From contig VCMS01000143.1 of the NCBI GenBank assembly GCA_022539475.1, positions 80,073 through 144,072 of the forward strand: a stretch of DNA of 64,000 nucleotides. Direction: 5' to 3'. This stretch comes from Gracilaria domingensis (taxonomy: Eukaryota > Rhodophyta > Florideophyceae > Gracilariales > Gracilariaceae). Below are positions 21,544-32,599 of this stretch, piece after piece (positions within the stretch are counted from its first letter, which is position 1; every line of letters starts with the position of its first letter). The notes under the pieces were generated by a model, which saw only the letters and a program-made list of their open reading frames with translations, was not told the DNA's origin and searched no databases. The position numbers and the translations under genes were made by a program.

Positions 21544-22233
21544 ATGCTGTGCAGACACGCTGTCACCAGCTTTGTCCTCATCGTCGCCATCATTGCTATC
21601 ATCCTGTCAGGCCAAAAGGTCAATCTTGACATGAATGACTTGCTCTCGCCGTCTGCTCTCACTCACAGCCACGATTTTTTGATCAAAGAGCACGACCAAT
21701 CCAGCGGCCTCATATACTCCGTGACGAGCCTGGCCACGGGCCGCATGCAGTACAAGGTTCTAGGCACAAAGCCCATTCGCTTCTCACTCATCAAATTTGG
21801 CACCAACTTCGACCACAGAAACGCGCGTGAACTGTACGACACGCAAAACGAGCTGCATTATCGCCGCCGAACGAACGTTGGTTTCTCGGTGCAACTATTG
21901 AATGGCAACACAGGCGAGACTGCCATCACGTTCCGCAGAAAGAGTATCTTTCCGTTCTTCGGCATGTCAACCGTGTTCGCTTGGCGAGGCGAAATGGAAG
22001 GCCGGCACCACATGGAGGTGAAGGCGGATATGATGCGTGTTGACTACCGCTTCCAGGTCAGAGACGTTGCCAGCTCACGTTTGTTGGCAGCCGTGCGCCG
22101 TCAAGGCATTGAAGGCGAGAGACCGTTGAACGACTGGACATCGTTTGTCCTCCGTGTGGAAGATGACCAAGATTTCGCCCTCATGGCATTGTTTGCCATT
22201 ACGTTGGTGGAAGAGTTTCGCGGAGATGTTTAA
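21544..22233 (+). CDS. LURP-one/Tubby-C-like protein with N-terminal membrane anchor
   Basis: A 229-residue protein. Residues 6-23 form a hydrophobic segment (AVTSFVLIVAIIAIILSG), a signal anchor or uncleaved signal. The rest has the alternating beta-strand pattern of the LURP-one-related/scramblase-like (Tubby C) fold: HDFLIKEHDQSSGLIYSV, a FRRKSIFPFFG strand pair, then DDQDFALMALFAITLVEEF. The last resembles the terminal strand and central helix of this family. The family binds membrane lipids or has unknown roles. The molecular function here is inferred and weak. The start ATG is preceded by an out-of-frame ATG at 21495. Confidence 0.6.
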   Translation: MLCRHAVTSFVLIVAIIAIILSGQKVNLDMNDLLSPSALTHSHDFLIKEHDQSSGLIYSVTSLATGRMQYKVLGTKPIRFSLIKFGTNFDHRNARELYDTQNELHYRRRTNVGFSVQLLNGNTGETAITFRRKSIFPFFGMSTVFAWRGEMEGRHHMEVKADMMRVDYRFQVRDVASSRLLAAVRRQGIEGERPLNDWTSFVLRVEDDQDFALMALFAITLVEEFRGDV

Positions 22234-22553
22234 ATGATCTATCTATACCTTCATACCATCGAAAATTCGACATGGGTACAGTAGCCTTGCGCGATCTTAC
22301 TGGATTTAGTTTTAGACGGCCAGGCAAAAGATGACAGTGTGTATGGTCCATACCTGTCTCCTTCCAGTATGTGACACATACACAGTAGGAGTCTGATTTG
22401 TGTCCCGACAGGTTCTCAGCAGAGGTTGTCGAAGGCTTCGTGAAAAGATTTGAACGTCCAGAAAACCGCAATGAAAGCAATTACTCGACGTAGGATGGTC
22501 TATGATGAAACACTTGATCTAGCGGCCGAAGGTCGCCTTTCCTCGTAAAACCA

Positions 22554-22869
22554 TTAACCCTTTTCAGACGGTTCGCTTATGTCTAGCTCACTAGACACAA
22601 GCGGACAACATGATTGGGTAACCACTATAACCGTTCGTTGTCATCGTGCCACTTGTCTGCTTGGCTTATGTTTAGATCACTAGACATAAGCAAAATCCTT
22701 GCAATTGGCTACAAATTCAATCGGTTTGAGATCAAACCAATAAAATTCGAACTCCAGGACCACGTGTGTTTCAATCAACATGGTTTGTTACACCACTTTC
22801 TCTCAGCCGCAAGATCGAGTTCTTTCTTTCATTCTCATTGGCTATTTCTTCAGGTCCCAAAAGGGTTAA
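22554..22869. mobile_element. piggyBac-type MITE
   Basis: A 308-bp non-coding element is flanked by TTAA at both ends (22554-22557 and 22866-22869). Its ends are CCCTTTTCAGACGG and, inverted, CCCTTTTGGGACCTGAAG. The latter matches the left end of the large piggyBac element at 28031 almost exactly. Inside are two subterminal palindromes of the form CTTATGTCTA..TAGACATAAG (about 22575-22602 and 22668-22691), the same motif found near both ends of the large element. It is therefore a deletion derivative mobilised by the same transposase. Confidence 0.85.
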
Positions 22870-23640
22870 AGATAGCTTGAGTGTTCAGATGTTATCCTTA
22901 ATATTTTATTGTTTTATGCTCAAATTTTATAAATGGAAACTTTACAATTCAACACCTGTACACGTAGCTCATTTTGAACGATAAATTTGTTCCCACATTT
23001 CTTTGTGTGCACGAATTATACGTCCACTAAAGTTTACTACATTTCTGCAGAGCAAACTCAATCAAAATTTTGAGCGAAACTCGTGAATTTTCTTACAGTC
23101 CGTCACATATACAAACCTGTAAATTGGCGCAATTGCATTCCTGAAACTGGTTTTTGGAAATATTATTGTTATTTCCCATCGAGCCTAAAGTTTTGTTGTA
23201 CAATTACGTATTACATTACAAAACAAACAACGAATCATGTTACCATACGTGTACAATTTCATTTTTCATCAGTTGAAAGAACCCAAAATTTAGTCGGCTC
23301 GATCTCAGGTTTTGACATTCTCTACAATTGAAAAAAGAAAATTTGTCTATCATGATTATGAATTGTTTCAATAAGAAATTTTTACACTTGGAAATTATTC
23401 ACTTGTTCTTCAGTATTGACTCATATTGAATTGTAGTTTCATGTTATGAAAAACAAGTGCCTTTTTTTCATTTCTGTTATCCATGATTTCATGAGGAATG
23501 AAGCAGTCCGAAAAGGAACAGTTAATTGTTTCTTGTTTTTGTTTGTCCCATAATTTAAACGCGTCAACAGAGCTCTGTTAAATGTTTTATCGGAGTTCAA
23601 CACAAGAGTCTTCGAAGTAACAGAGAACTCGGAACAGAGC
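22870..23640. other. AT-rich intergenic, no gene seen
   Basis: Low-GC DNA with only short, AT-biased open frames (for example 23083-23331). No motif was recognised. The last 100 bp is the likely promoter region of the gene that starts at 23651. Confidence 0.4.
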
Positions 23641-23650
23641 TACAAAACCA

Positions 23651-24367
23651 ATGAGCCCAATGATTCATTACTTCATCGTTCTAATGCTATTCAGTGTTGT
23701 CAGCTGCACGCTCACACATATCGAGGCAGCCTCCGAAACTCTGCAGCAGTTCGGGTCAGCAGAGTCAACTCAGAGCTTCCTTCTGGAACTCAATGACGGC
23801 GAAGAATTGGCAGAAACCTCCTTGCACACGGTGTATGAGCACATAATTACCTCTCACCAAATCCATACGCAAGAAGTTTCAGACCAGAAGATCAACGTCA
23901 CTGTGACGCTTTTCTTCGATGGTCTACCGGGCGAAGCAAGGTACGCAGTGAAGGCGGTAGTGAAGTCAGAGGATGGCGCGGTGTACGCAAACGTGGCCGA
24001 ACAAATGCACTCGGTATACGGCATCGCGTACGTCAGTTTCGAGGAGAACGAGATGAAGATTCTGTCTGGCGATTATGGGAAAGGACTGGTCGTGAGTGCG
24101 GCGAATCATGATGAGGAGGAGCCGATCCGACTGCAGGCGATTTCTCACGCACCGGACGGGGTTCAGGTGGAGGCTACGGCGCATGTGGTGAACAACATGA
24201 AGAACCGCGTGTTGAGCTCCAACGACGTGAACGTTTTGGAGGGCGGACTGGAGGTTGAGGTTCACGCGCAGCGGCTTGGAGCTTCGCTCGAGGCGATAGA
24301 GTCCAGGAACATCGTCGTGGACGGCGAGTCGTTCGAGACGGCGCTGGTGGTGACCGTGGAGGCGTGA
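23651..24367 (+). CDS. unrecognised secreted protein
   Basis: A 238-residue protein with a clear N-terminal signal peptide (MIHYFIVLMLFSVVSC, cleavage near residue 18-26). The mature part is acidic, has almost no Cys and shows alternating beta-strand-like segments (INVTVTLFFDGLPGEARYAVKAVV, GIAYVSFEENEMKIL, GLEVEVHAQRL). It ends ETALVVTVEA. Coding-like codon use and uninterrupted length support a real gene. I recognise no family. Confidence 0.6.
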   Translation: MSPMIHYFIVLMLFSVVSCTLTHIEAASETLQQFGSAESTQSFLLELNDGEELAETSLHTVYEHIITSHQIHTQEVSDQKINVTVTLFFDGLPGEARYAVKAVVKSEDGAVYANVAEQMHSVYGIAYVSFEENEMKILSGDYGKGLVVSAANHDEEEPIRLQAISHAPDGVQVEATAHVVNNMKNRVLSSNDVNVLEGGLEVEVHAQRLGASLEAIESRNIVVDGESFETALVVTVEA

Positions 24368-24369
24368 AC

Positions 24370-25370
24370 AGATTGAGTTGGAGTCTTTGAAATTTCCCTA
24401 CTAGTGTTGAAGCCTTAAAGGCAATATTGATATGGGACGAGAGAGAAGATCTAGAGTAAATATGTAGGTTTCCGATTCATTCTCAAGCGTTTAAACTTGC
24501 CTCAGATCGCCGAAAACGGGAACTAAATAAATAAACTTGTCGTTGTCGTGCGATAGCAATCATAGCGTTTCTCGCGGGCTGGTCTGCGACTTTGAAAAGT
24601 AGCAGTGACACGGAATGCATTCCGAAGATGCGGACATTCTTTCGAGGAAAATGCACCCAAAAGGGCGAACCGGCAATGAATGGCTTGGATAAGAGACGAC
24701 GCCAGCGTGGCATGCTGTAACGCGGCACGCGTCGTCGAACGCGCCCTTCACGCGTACGTTCTGACGTCATCCAATAGGCATCAGCGACGCTGCGCGCAGC
24801 TGCCACCAGCGTTGTGCCGCGCATTTTGCACAACTCGTCTGGCAGCTGTCTTCGCGCCACCTTGTTCTTCCTGCGCGGCACGCCACTCCCAAGGTGTGGC
24901 AACGTAGAGCTAAACGCTTCCATAAACAAGCACAGCGTCGCTGCTAACGCTGCTTTCGATACAGAATGCACAAAAATCAAGCATAGCGCCACTAAATCAA
25001 GCAACACAAGTGGAAAGGAGCGAAAACCAGTTCCTACCGAAATATCTGATAGCGGGGCTTGTGTCCAACAGCTTGTTTCGTCCAGTTGACCGTTTTATAC
25101 GTATGTTTTACATCTTCGCCCGTAGTCGAGCTTTCTTGATCATCGCCCGTATCGAAAAACATACGTCTTGAATTTCACTACGCATAACTCTGTCCTAGCG
25201 CTACATACAAGACCTACACGTAGCTGGTGCCCGAATGCGGCACACCATTCCTCCAAAAGCCATAGCTTGTCACGTAAACACGGGCAGACAGCGGAAATTT
25301 CCACCATCAAAACTTTGTCCGTCGTACAAGCCCGCCTATTTCCAAGCATCCGCTGTTTCCCTGACCTGCT
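24370..25370. other. intergenic, no confident gene
   Basis: Overlapping small frames on both strands (24483-25007 minus, 24814-25089 plus) lack motifs. The region probably holds the 3' end of the upstream gene and the promoter of the CCCH gene. Confidence 0.35.
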
Positions 25371-25374
25371 ATCG

Positions 25375-25380
25375 TATAAA
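25375..25380 (+). promoter_or_regulatory. TATA box of the CCCH zinc-finger gene
   Basis: TATAAA lies 105 nt upstream of the ATG at 25480, in the same spacing class as the TATA boxes of the Gly/Asn-rich and chitinase genes. Confidence 0.6.
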
Positions 25381-25479
25381 TGCTTTCCGTCATCAAGCTT
25401 CTTCGTCCAACCACAACGTCTTCTCTCCCGCACAACTCCTATCTCCAAACATTTTCTTCTTCTATTCAGATCACAAGTC

Positions 25480-26019
25480 ATGCCTCAGCATACCATGCAT
25501 GCCACCAAGGACTCACGATTCTTCTCCGTCTCAAAACAGGACGTCCGGCCTTTCCAAACTTCCCCGCTTTCAACACCGACAAAACCCTCACCCCAAGCCC
25601 GGTTCCTTTCTCGGAATCCGCTTTACAAAACCGAACTTTGTCGCCAGTATGTCGATAATCAACCATGCAAGTACGGTGCCAAATGTCAGTTTGCTCATGG
25701 CAAACATGAACTACGTCCTGTTCAACTGCACCCTCAGTTCAAGACCAAAATTTGTCGCAACTACGAAAAGAACGGCAAATGCCCGTATGGTGTCCATTGC
25801 AATTTCTTACACGGCTTCAATGACCCTTTGAAAAACATCGCCATGTACGAGTCTGTGCGTGAGATCATCGCTGATCGTGACGGAAGTTGGCGGGATTTAC
25901 ATGGCGGTTTTGACTTCACAGATTGTGACTCTAACTGTTCCAGTGAAACTGCAGTTGATACTATAGCTTCTTCTCCTCTGCCTCAGTTTTCGTGGATTTC
26001 TCCGTTTTCGAAGAGGTAA
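25480..26019 (+). CDS. tandem CCCH zinc-finger protein of the TTP/TIS11 type
   Basis: A 179-residue protein starts at the ATG at 25480, chosen because of the TATA box at 25375. The open frame extends upstream to 25168 but would be leader. There are two C-x8-C-x5-C-x3-H fingers: Cys54, Cys63, Cys69, His73 and Cys92, Cys101, Cys107, His111, separated by 18 residues. Each is preceded by the family lead-in (YKTELC and FKTKIC). This is the RNA-binding module of tristetraprolin-type proteins, which bind AU-rich elements in 3' UTRs and promote mRNA decay. The N-terminal region is Ser/Thr/Pro-rich. The C-terminal tail has no recognised motif. It probably acts in the cytoplasm. Confidence 0.85.
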   Translation: MPQHTMHATKDSRFFSVSKQDVRPFQTSPLSTPTKPSPQARFLSRNPLYKTELCRQYVDNQPCKYGAKCQFAHGKHELRPVQLHPQFKTKICRNYEKNGKCPYGVHCNFLHGFNDPLKNIAMYESVREIIADRDGSWRDLHGGFDFTDCDSNCSSETAVDTIASSPLPQFSWISPFSKR

Positions 26020-28026
26020 AAGAGCAGATGAGTCCCCAAGAGAATGAGTTTCGAATCTCTAATCCGAAACACCATTCCACCCTTTTGAGAGACAAGCTCC
26101 ACCATGCAACTCCTATTCTGCCCCATGTCACGGGAAACAAATCTGACGAAGCGCACCAAAATCATTCCTGGATCCAGCACGCCGTGGACTTTCCAAAAGC
26201 CATGAGGACTTCGGCAAGTTCTGCTTAGCAGTCAAGAGTGTTTCGAATTCTCTTCGAATGTAATATCGAAACGTGTTCAAACTGTCACACACATCTTTTT
26301 GAGCCCATGCGTTCCAGATAAGTTCAGCACTCAACTCTATCTCGTTTTTGTGCACTTTGAATAAAAGAAAGCACTATGTGAGGCATGTAGTCCAAATCCG
26401 ATAGGCAAGTTTTGTCACACCTTCTTGGTCTCTCATGGTTGCGCTCAGCACATGTGCTTTCGCCGATTTAACAAAGGAACACGAAATGTGAGTAAAAGTA
26501 TGATTTTGGTTGCGTGCTTGAGTTTCTCCAAATAAAATTGATTTGTAATCGGCACCATTCATTCCATGAGAGTAGGAAGTCCTAACGTGATATTAATGAG
26601 CGAACAGTCAAGAGTGTAATCGATATATTTTGGTCCTTTCTTCTAGAACATTCAAAGTTCACACTGTGTCAAAGCAATTTTGTTTCAACACTTTTAAACT
26701 ATTTTAAATTTACAAAGCCTCTGCCATTACTTTCAGAAACTTTTCATTGAAAATATGGATCCGTCTAAAACGTTCAAAAAATTTTGAGTATTTGAAACAT
26801 ACTTTTCACATTAAAGCATTCGAAAAAGGTTAGCTCCACGTGGCGCTGTGTGCATGGTCGAGCCGGCGCTAACTACGCAGTCAAGTCCGGTCTTGGCCAA
26901 CCGACGATAGAAAAAAGTCATGACCTGTGATCACAAGACCTGTCGTCTGTCAGTCTAGCAATAGCAAAGCTCCATACCGGAACTCCAGCGACATACTTTG
27001 ATTTGAAATAAAGCCTTTTCTAAGAAAAATCATTCAAAACACTATCTACTTCTTTTAACTTTTGGGATCTTATCTCAAAATTGGAGGATTGGCCGTTTTT
27101 ACAATTTATTTATTTAGCGAAGCTGCTACTAACAAACAAATAGAGCTAAAGTTGAGCTAATCGAGCACTTTGCTCAGAGTAAAATATATATTAAAGCAGT
27201 AAAAAGCTAGTTTCAGGTAGTCTGAACCTGCAGATTGGCACACTAGACCCTAACTGCCCGTCAAATTGCACTGTACAGCACCAATTTGAACAATTTGTCC
27301 GTGACATGTTGGTCAAACACAGTGACGATTGATTCTCGGAGACACGTGATTCGGCAGCTGCCAATAAATGCTCTAGCGAAGCACACTGCGTTCCTTTCTG
27401 CTGCCACTTTCATTGCAACTGGTCCATCGCTCAGCAGCAATCATGACAATGATGCTATCTATACCTTCCTTTTTCGTCTTCGTGCAAGCACATTTTCTAA
27501 CGTTCAAAAGGATTTTTGTACGGAAAGAATAGATTGTTTGAAAGTTTGTGGACTAAAAGAATCAGTTAGAGTCGTTTTAATAGCACAGTGAGTCATGCAG
27601 TTTTAGAAGAAAGTGAACCATACGCGTTTTAGCAGTTCTATGGGTAAACTGGGTCATGCAAATTTTAGAGAATGTTGTTGACGAAACGTACAGAATGTTT
27701 AAAGGATGAGTAAGTATGAAGGGCTATGTCGTTTACTAGGTTGATTGGTTACTATATCGGCATTAGAGTTTAAAGAGTATATACAGTTTGTGAATTTACA
27801 ATGTGACAGTTCAGTACTTCTTTTGTTGCACTCTGACTGTGTTCAAACGTTTTATGGATTGTTTTGCTTCGCAACATTCTACCTTTGCTACAAACCTAAC
27901 TTTGTCGATTATCTTCGCATTCAAATTTCAGAATGTTTTACAGCCATCATGCGCGACAAAACTAAAATGTTAGGCATATAACGTGTTGAACGTGTTTTCT
28001 GCTTACAGCTGCAATTTGTCGGGCAG
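26020..28026. other. AT-rich intergenic, no gene seen
   Basis: Mostly low-GC DNA with short open frames. A more GC-rich island at about 26835-26990 carries no recognised feature. The piggyBac element begins at the TTAA at 28027. Confidence 0.4.
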
Positions 28027-28070
28027 TTAACCCTTTTGGGACTGAAGATTCTTATGTCTAGTGAGATAGA

Positions 28071-29049
28071 TGTAGAGCCAAACCCCAACGATGGAATCCT
28101 CGCTCAAAGAATTTGAGTCTTTGCCCTCTAGACGAGGTGATCTCAGTGGTGAGCCCTCTGAACACGGATAGTGCGGGTGTAAGACCACCCGTGATACAAA
28201 ATATACCTACGGAGGTTGAGGGGTGAACAGGCGTGATCCCAAACTCTGGCAAAAATTGACTAAATGGTTGAGAAGAAAAGTACCGTACAGCGGTGTAAGC
28301 TCTAGGTAAAACGGGGAAAGAAAGAAGAGAAAAACAAAATAAAAAGAAGAAATTTCCGCTGCAGAACGTGTGGCAAGCGGTAAAAGACCCGGCGCCCGGA
28401 AACGACGATGTGTATTAAGCCCACGCGGCACATCTCTATACAGAGACGGAAACGCTTCCTATTCTGCTGAAAGCAGTACGACTGCACAGTGAAAGAAAAA
28501 GAAAATCTGATTACATGGAATAAAAAAGCCCAAAGGCAAGGCCACAATGGTCAGTATTGCCTGAGTGATCCCGAGGGATAAGTCAAACTCTTACCGTACG
28601 CGGTGACCCTCTGGCTGGAGTTGTACACTTCGCGATGGCAAACTAGTTCAAAGCAGAACTCGGTTTCTTTTTACTGAAGAAGAAGGTGACAGGGAGGTCA
28701 CCTCTTATATCGTAACCGATAAATTAGTTTAAATATTAAATGATCTAATGCACACCTGAGCAGGTCCATACATGTGGCGAACGTGACAACCCGCGGCATC
28801 GGCCAGTAAAATATCGGACAATCATTACAAAACATGTGTTAACACACCCATTCCTACACACGCGTACACGCGACCAATACTCATCTGCGCCACGTCATGG
28901 CCGACCTCTCAGGGTGCCAAACCTCAACACTGCCAAAATGTATCCCATCCGTGGGCCAATATTCATACCTTCCGAGTACCCGGAATCATCCTTACCAGAG
29001 GTTTATGAAAACAATCCCCGTGTATCGGGCGAGCACGTTTTGCTCTACA
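28071..29049 (-). repeat. 3' LTR of the Ty3/gypsy element
   Basis: 979 bp. It begins TGTAGAGC on the plus strand and ends CTACA. It pairs with 39104-40081 over its full length. Shared blocks include the Leu/Phe-rich shadow frames seen in both copies. Confidence 0.85.
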
Positions 29050-29129
29050 TATCCCCCTCCTTAGCGCAGGAAACATCCGTTTTGCAAGCGGAGACTCATC
29101 AGCGAGCGAGTATATAAGCGCGGTCCACC

Positions 29130-30943
29130 ATGGACATATTCGAGATTCCGGTTCCTCGTCACAACGAGACACACGCGCAAGCGCACTCAACTTCTCTGCA
29201 CTCAGACGATTCAGTACTTGAAGTCTCCTCCGCGATGGACGATTCGATGAACCCTCACCAGGGCGACGAGCAGCACTCCCAAGCCGGGGCTCTGAACGTT
29301 TCGGGTCCCGCAACTCCTGCGACAGGATATCTCGGCGGTTTCGCCTCCGCTCCTCTGCCTCAGAGTCAACATCACACGACTACACCGAACCCGGTCGACG
29401 TCGCAGCGTAGCATTCCGCTCAGGCGGTGCCCTTGCTGGCGACTCCAGCTGGCTGGATAGCCCGTGAATCGCTCCTTGTTCAAGATCCGACTACCGGAGG
29501 AAGCTGGGCCTATTCCAGAGCGCCCTGGTTTCACCCGACAGCCGTTCGCAACAGTGCGTTGATGGATTCATACACCGAGAACCGTATGCTGCCTGGCGGC
29601 CTACACCGAGATAGGGTGGATTCCTGGGATTGGAGACACCGCGTGGCGGTCGCACCTTACGTGTTGTCACGGAAACGGCGCGGCTGTGGATACGAAACGC
29701 TAGATGAAGCGCGCGCGGCTATGGCGCGATTGGCATACTTTCGGAAGGACCGAGCCTCCTTCCCCGAGAGGATTCCCGAGTCATACGGGTCCGACCTTTC
29801 CCGGTTCCGAACTTACGGAGAGATCAAGTATGGCGCGAACCTCGCGGACTTCCAGGCGGCGGAAAACTTCCCGGAGTCGATGCCGGCGGACATTCTCCTG
29901 TTCAACAGGCCTATCCTGCGAGCGGAGTTCCGATATCTACATCGCACTTCGGGAGAGGGAAGCTTCTTCGACCGACTGCGAAACCAACGCAAATGGCGAT
30001 CCCGGTTCGGGTATCTGATTCCGCACCAGAACATGGAGGTTGAACCTTTGCATCCGGACGCACTAGCGTGTCGATTCGCTCCACTCCCATCGTGGTGGGC
30101 TCACTATGAGGTACCACGCGGGTGTTTCCCGAAATTGCCTCCGTGCATCTCCTATGTGGGGTCACGCATGATTGCGAATCCGCACTCGGAGTATTGGATG
30201 CTCTTCATCGCCGAATGGGCCGCTCGCGTTGCCGCGTTTATGCTATGGGAAGCATACGACCAGAACCGTGTTTGGTATTTGCTTCCGAGGTTACGGAATG
30301 TGATTAGATCACTGGACTTATACACCGCGCTCGGTTCGGTTGACAACGTCAGCGAGGTCATCAGCCTTATCGATCTCATCGATTCCATTGATTGGAGTAC
30401 ATTCCGGCGGAAAACGTCTCCAGGGGCACTCGTTCGCACTACGACCGTTCGCCAGGGCGAAGACATCCGGGTGCCGTTGACTTCGTGTATTATGATCCCT
30501 GGGAGGGAGTTACCATCCTAAAGGAGCGGGCTCTCGTCCTATGCGGACTTCCTCGAGTGGTTCCGAGCGATCACCCTATTGGGTTTATGTTTTCCGACAA
30601 CTATTACTCCGTAGCAGAGGAGGACGATCCAATGGTGGATGATACTGTGGAAGAACCAGCAACGGGAGGTCCGTCGGCCACTTCCGCAGGAGTTCCGGTT
30701 GTCGGAGTGGCGGCTGCGCCAGTTGCTCCTATCGGTTGGGGCGTGAGCCCTTCGCAGGGGAATATCGACCCTCGCGTGGTAGCCATGCGCAACCAGCTCC
30801 TCGGACTTTGGGTGCCGGTTCCACCGGATATGTACGACCTCGGCCAGCTGTTGGCATTTGGCGCGCAGGCTTTCGCGAGTCAGCCTCCCCAAGCGGGGCC
30901 GTCCAACCGTGGACGTGCCGGTCCTTCGACAGGATGGCAGTGA
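29130..30943 (+). CDS. antisense coding region of the Ty3/gypsy element (fossil)
   Basis: Plus-strand coding-like sequence lies between the chromodomain and the 3' LTR, opposite to gag-pol. It starts at an ATG in good context (CCACCATGG, 29130) with a TATA-like GTATATAAGC about 20 nt upstream. The first part is Ser/His/Gln-rich. The middle, about 360 residues, is rich in Trp, Tyr and Arg (HPTAVRNSALMDSY, FFDRLRNQRKWRSRFGYL, MLFIAEWAARVAAFMLW). The end is acidic and Pro/Gly-rich. It matches no domain I know. Antisense extra ORFs in this position are known in some plant Ty3/gypsy lineages. It is not fully open. Confidence 0.5.
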
Positions 30944-31299
30944 TCCCAACGATGGGTTCCCTCCATGATGGGCTGTGGTAGGCTCTGCCACCAACGCACT
31001 CCGCAATAGCTAGCGGTATAACTTCTCCTTAGAATAAAATCGACTTCGATGTCACTTCCTTCATATCCGGATTACGGTTCAATGCTTTTGGCGCACCATC
31101 GTTCCAATACGATTCCCCATTATGCGTGTAGCTTCACGACATGTTTACAGGGACCGTTAGAGGGTAGTTCGCTTCTTTCCGATAAATCGGCGTCCCTTGG
31201 ACGGAAATCATCTTTCTTCTTTCATCCCTTCACTACTTCCTTCCTTAGGCCCATAATCTACAGTGGCCCGTCAATTGCCGTTATGACGCGGCGGCATTG

Positions 31300-31533
31300 T
31301 TACCCTACTTGGGCCTTATCCAAATCTAGAGGCAGCGCTAGTTGCTTACGTCGGTAGTAGGCGAGAACCTTCGATCGATGTAGGTGTTCGATCGGCTCGA
31401 AAGTATCCTCCTGAGGGGAGTATCCGTACCAGCAGACTTGGTATTCAGTCTCCCCATCGGGGTTCACGACGTGACTCACGATGCGTTCGATCACGAATTC
31501 CTGTAGGAACACTTCCCGTTCGCGAGCCTCCAT
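31300..31533 (-). pseudogene. chromodomain of the Ty3/gypsy element (fossil)
   Basis: The segment reads VIERIVSHVVNPDGETEYQV, then CWYGYSPQEDTFEPIEHL. This is the chromodomain pattern: an aromatic-ended first strand, YxVxWxGY, then ExTFEPxxHL. Such domains follow the integrase of chromoviruses and target methylated-histone chromatin. Confidence 0.75.
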
Positions 31534-32599
31534 GGCGTATGGGACACTCCTGCTGATGCAGTTTCACCTGGAGAGCTTCTGTAGCTGCCTAAAATAACGC
31601 AGGTGAAGCTTTCCAAGTGTTGGAGATGGGCTTACTTCCGCGGTTTTCCAGGCATTCCGCTGCGGCGGCCGTAGTGTAGCTCGCGTCCTACGGGTCCTAT
31701 CCTCGAGCTATAGAGGTAGTTGCAAAGCTCTCGATCAGACGAGTCCAACGGTATCACGTTATTCGACGAGAGTCCAGAGACCGACAAACGGTAGTATTTC
31801 CGGTTGACGAGTCTCCCAGCCTTCACGGGGAGAACCGTTTCGGTGACGGAGGTGCGTACGGCACTCCCTTGGCAGGGCGGAGGTTCACCCGGTCCACTGG
31901 GCTTGTGCTAAGAGCTCTGATTGGCTCTACGCCACAGATTGGCGGCCACGACAGTCGTGCGCGTGCCGTGCTCGGCCATCCATTCGCGAAAGGTCGCCGA
32001 CCGCTCATTAGGGATTTCCACGTTGTAACGTGCATCGCGCGGCACGCGCCTGGTTATGTCAGGCCCCGTGTCACGCAGATTGCAAGGTTGCAGTGGCGAT
32101 AGAATGCCAGGGCTCCTAGAGCCACTCCACCCCCAAAGTGGTGCACACTGTAGAGTGTCGGCTTCCACGAAATCGTTCAAAATCCCACAAGGGAATCCAT
32201 AATGACTGGTAACATTCCGCAGAACTCGTTCACGAGACCATCCCCTTTCACGGTTGCAGCGCTATTCTTCCGGGTATGGCGGCTGGTCCGAATCAACGGA
32301 AACTGTCTTCACAGTTCGACTGTTTCTCAACGCGGTTACGCGACTTCGAGCGGTTAGCAATCCCATGATGGGTAGCTGCTTCTGCGGTGACGTTCCTCCT
32401 CTCGCGGGCACGTTCCGTGGTAACGGAGACCGATACGGCGGAGTCCTCACGGTTGAGGTGCGACAAGGCAACCGTGCCACTAGATTCTTCCACGGGAGCG
32501 ACTGGATTGTCAGTGTGGATCACATTTCCCGTGGTTGGGGAACCGGGCGACACCGGAGCGTCAGTGCCATTCGTAGCAGCTGCGGTATCCTCCCCCTCC

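Noticed and set aside
28207-28547. Phe/Leu-rich minus-strand frames, repeated at 39176-39658
   Set aside because: They lie in the LTRs of the Ty3/gypsy element and are duplicated because the LTRs are.
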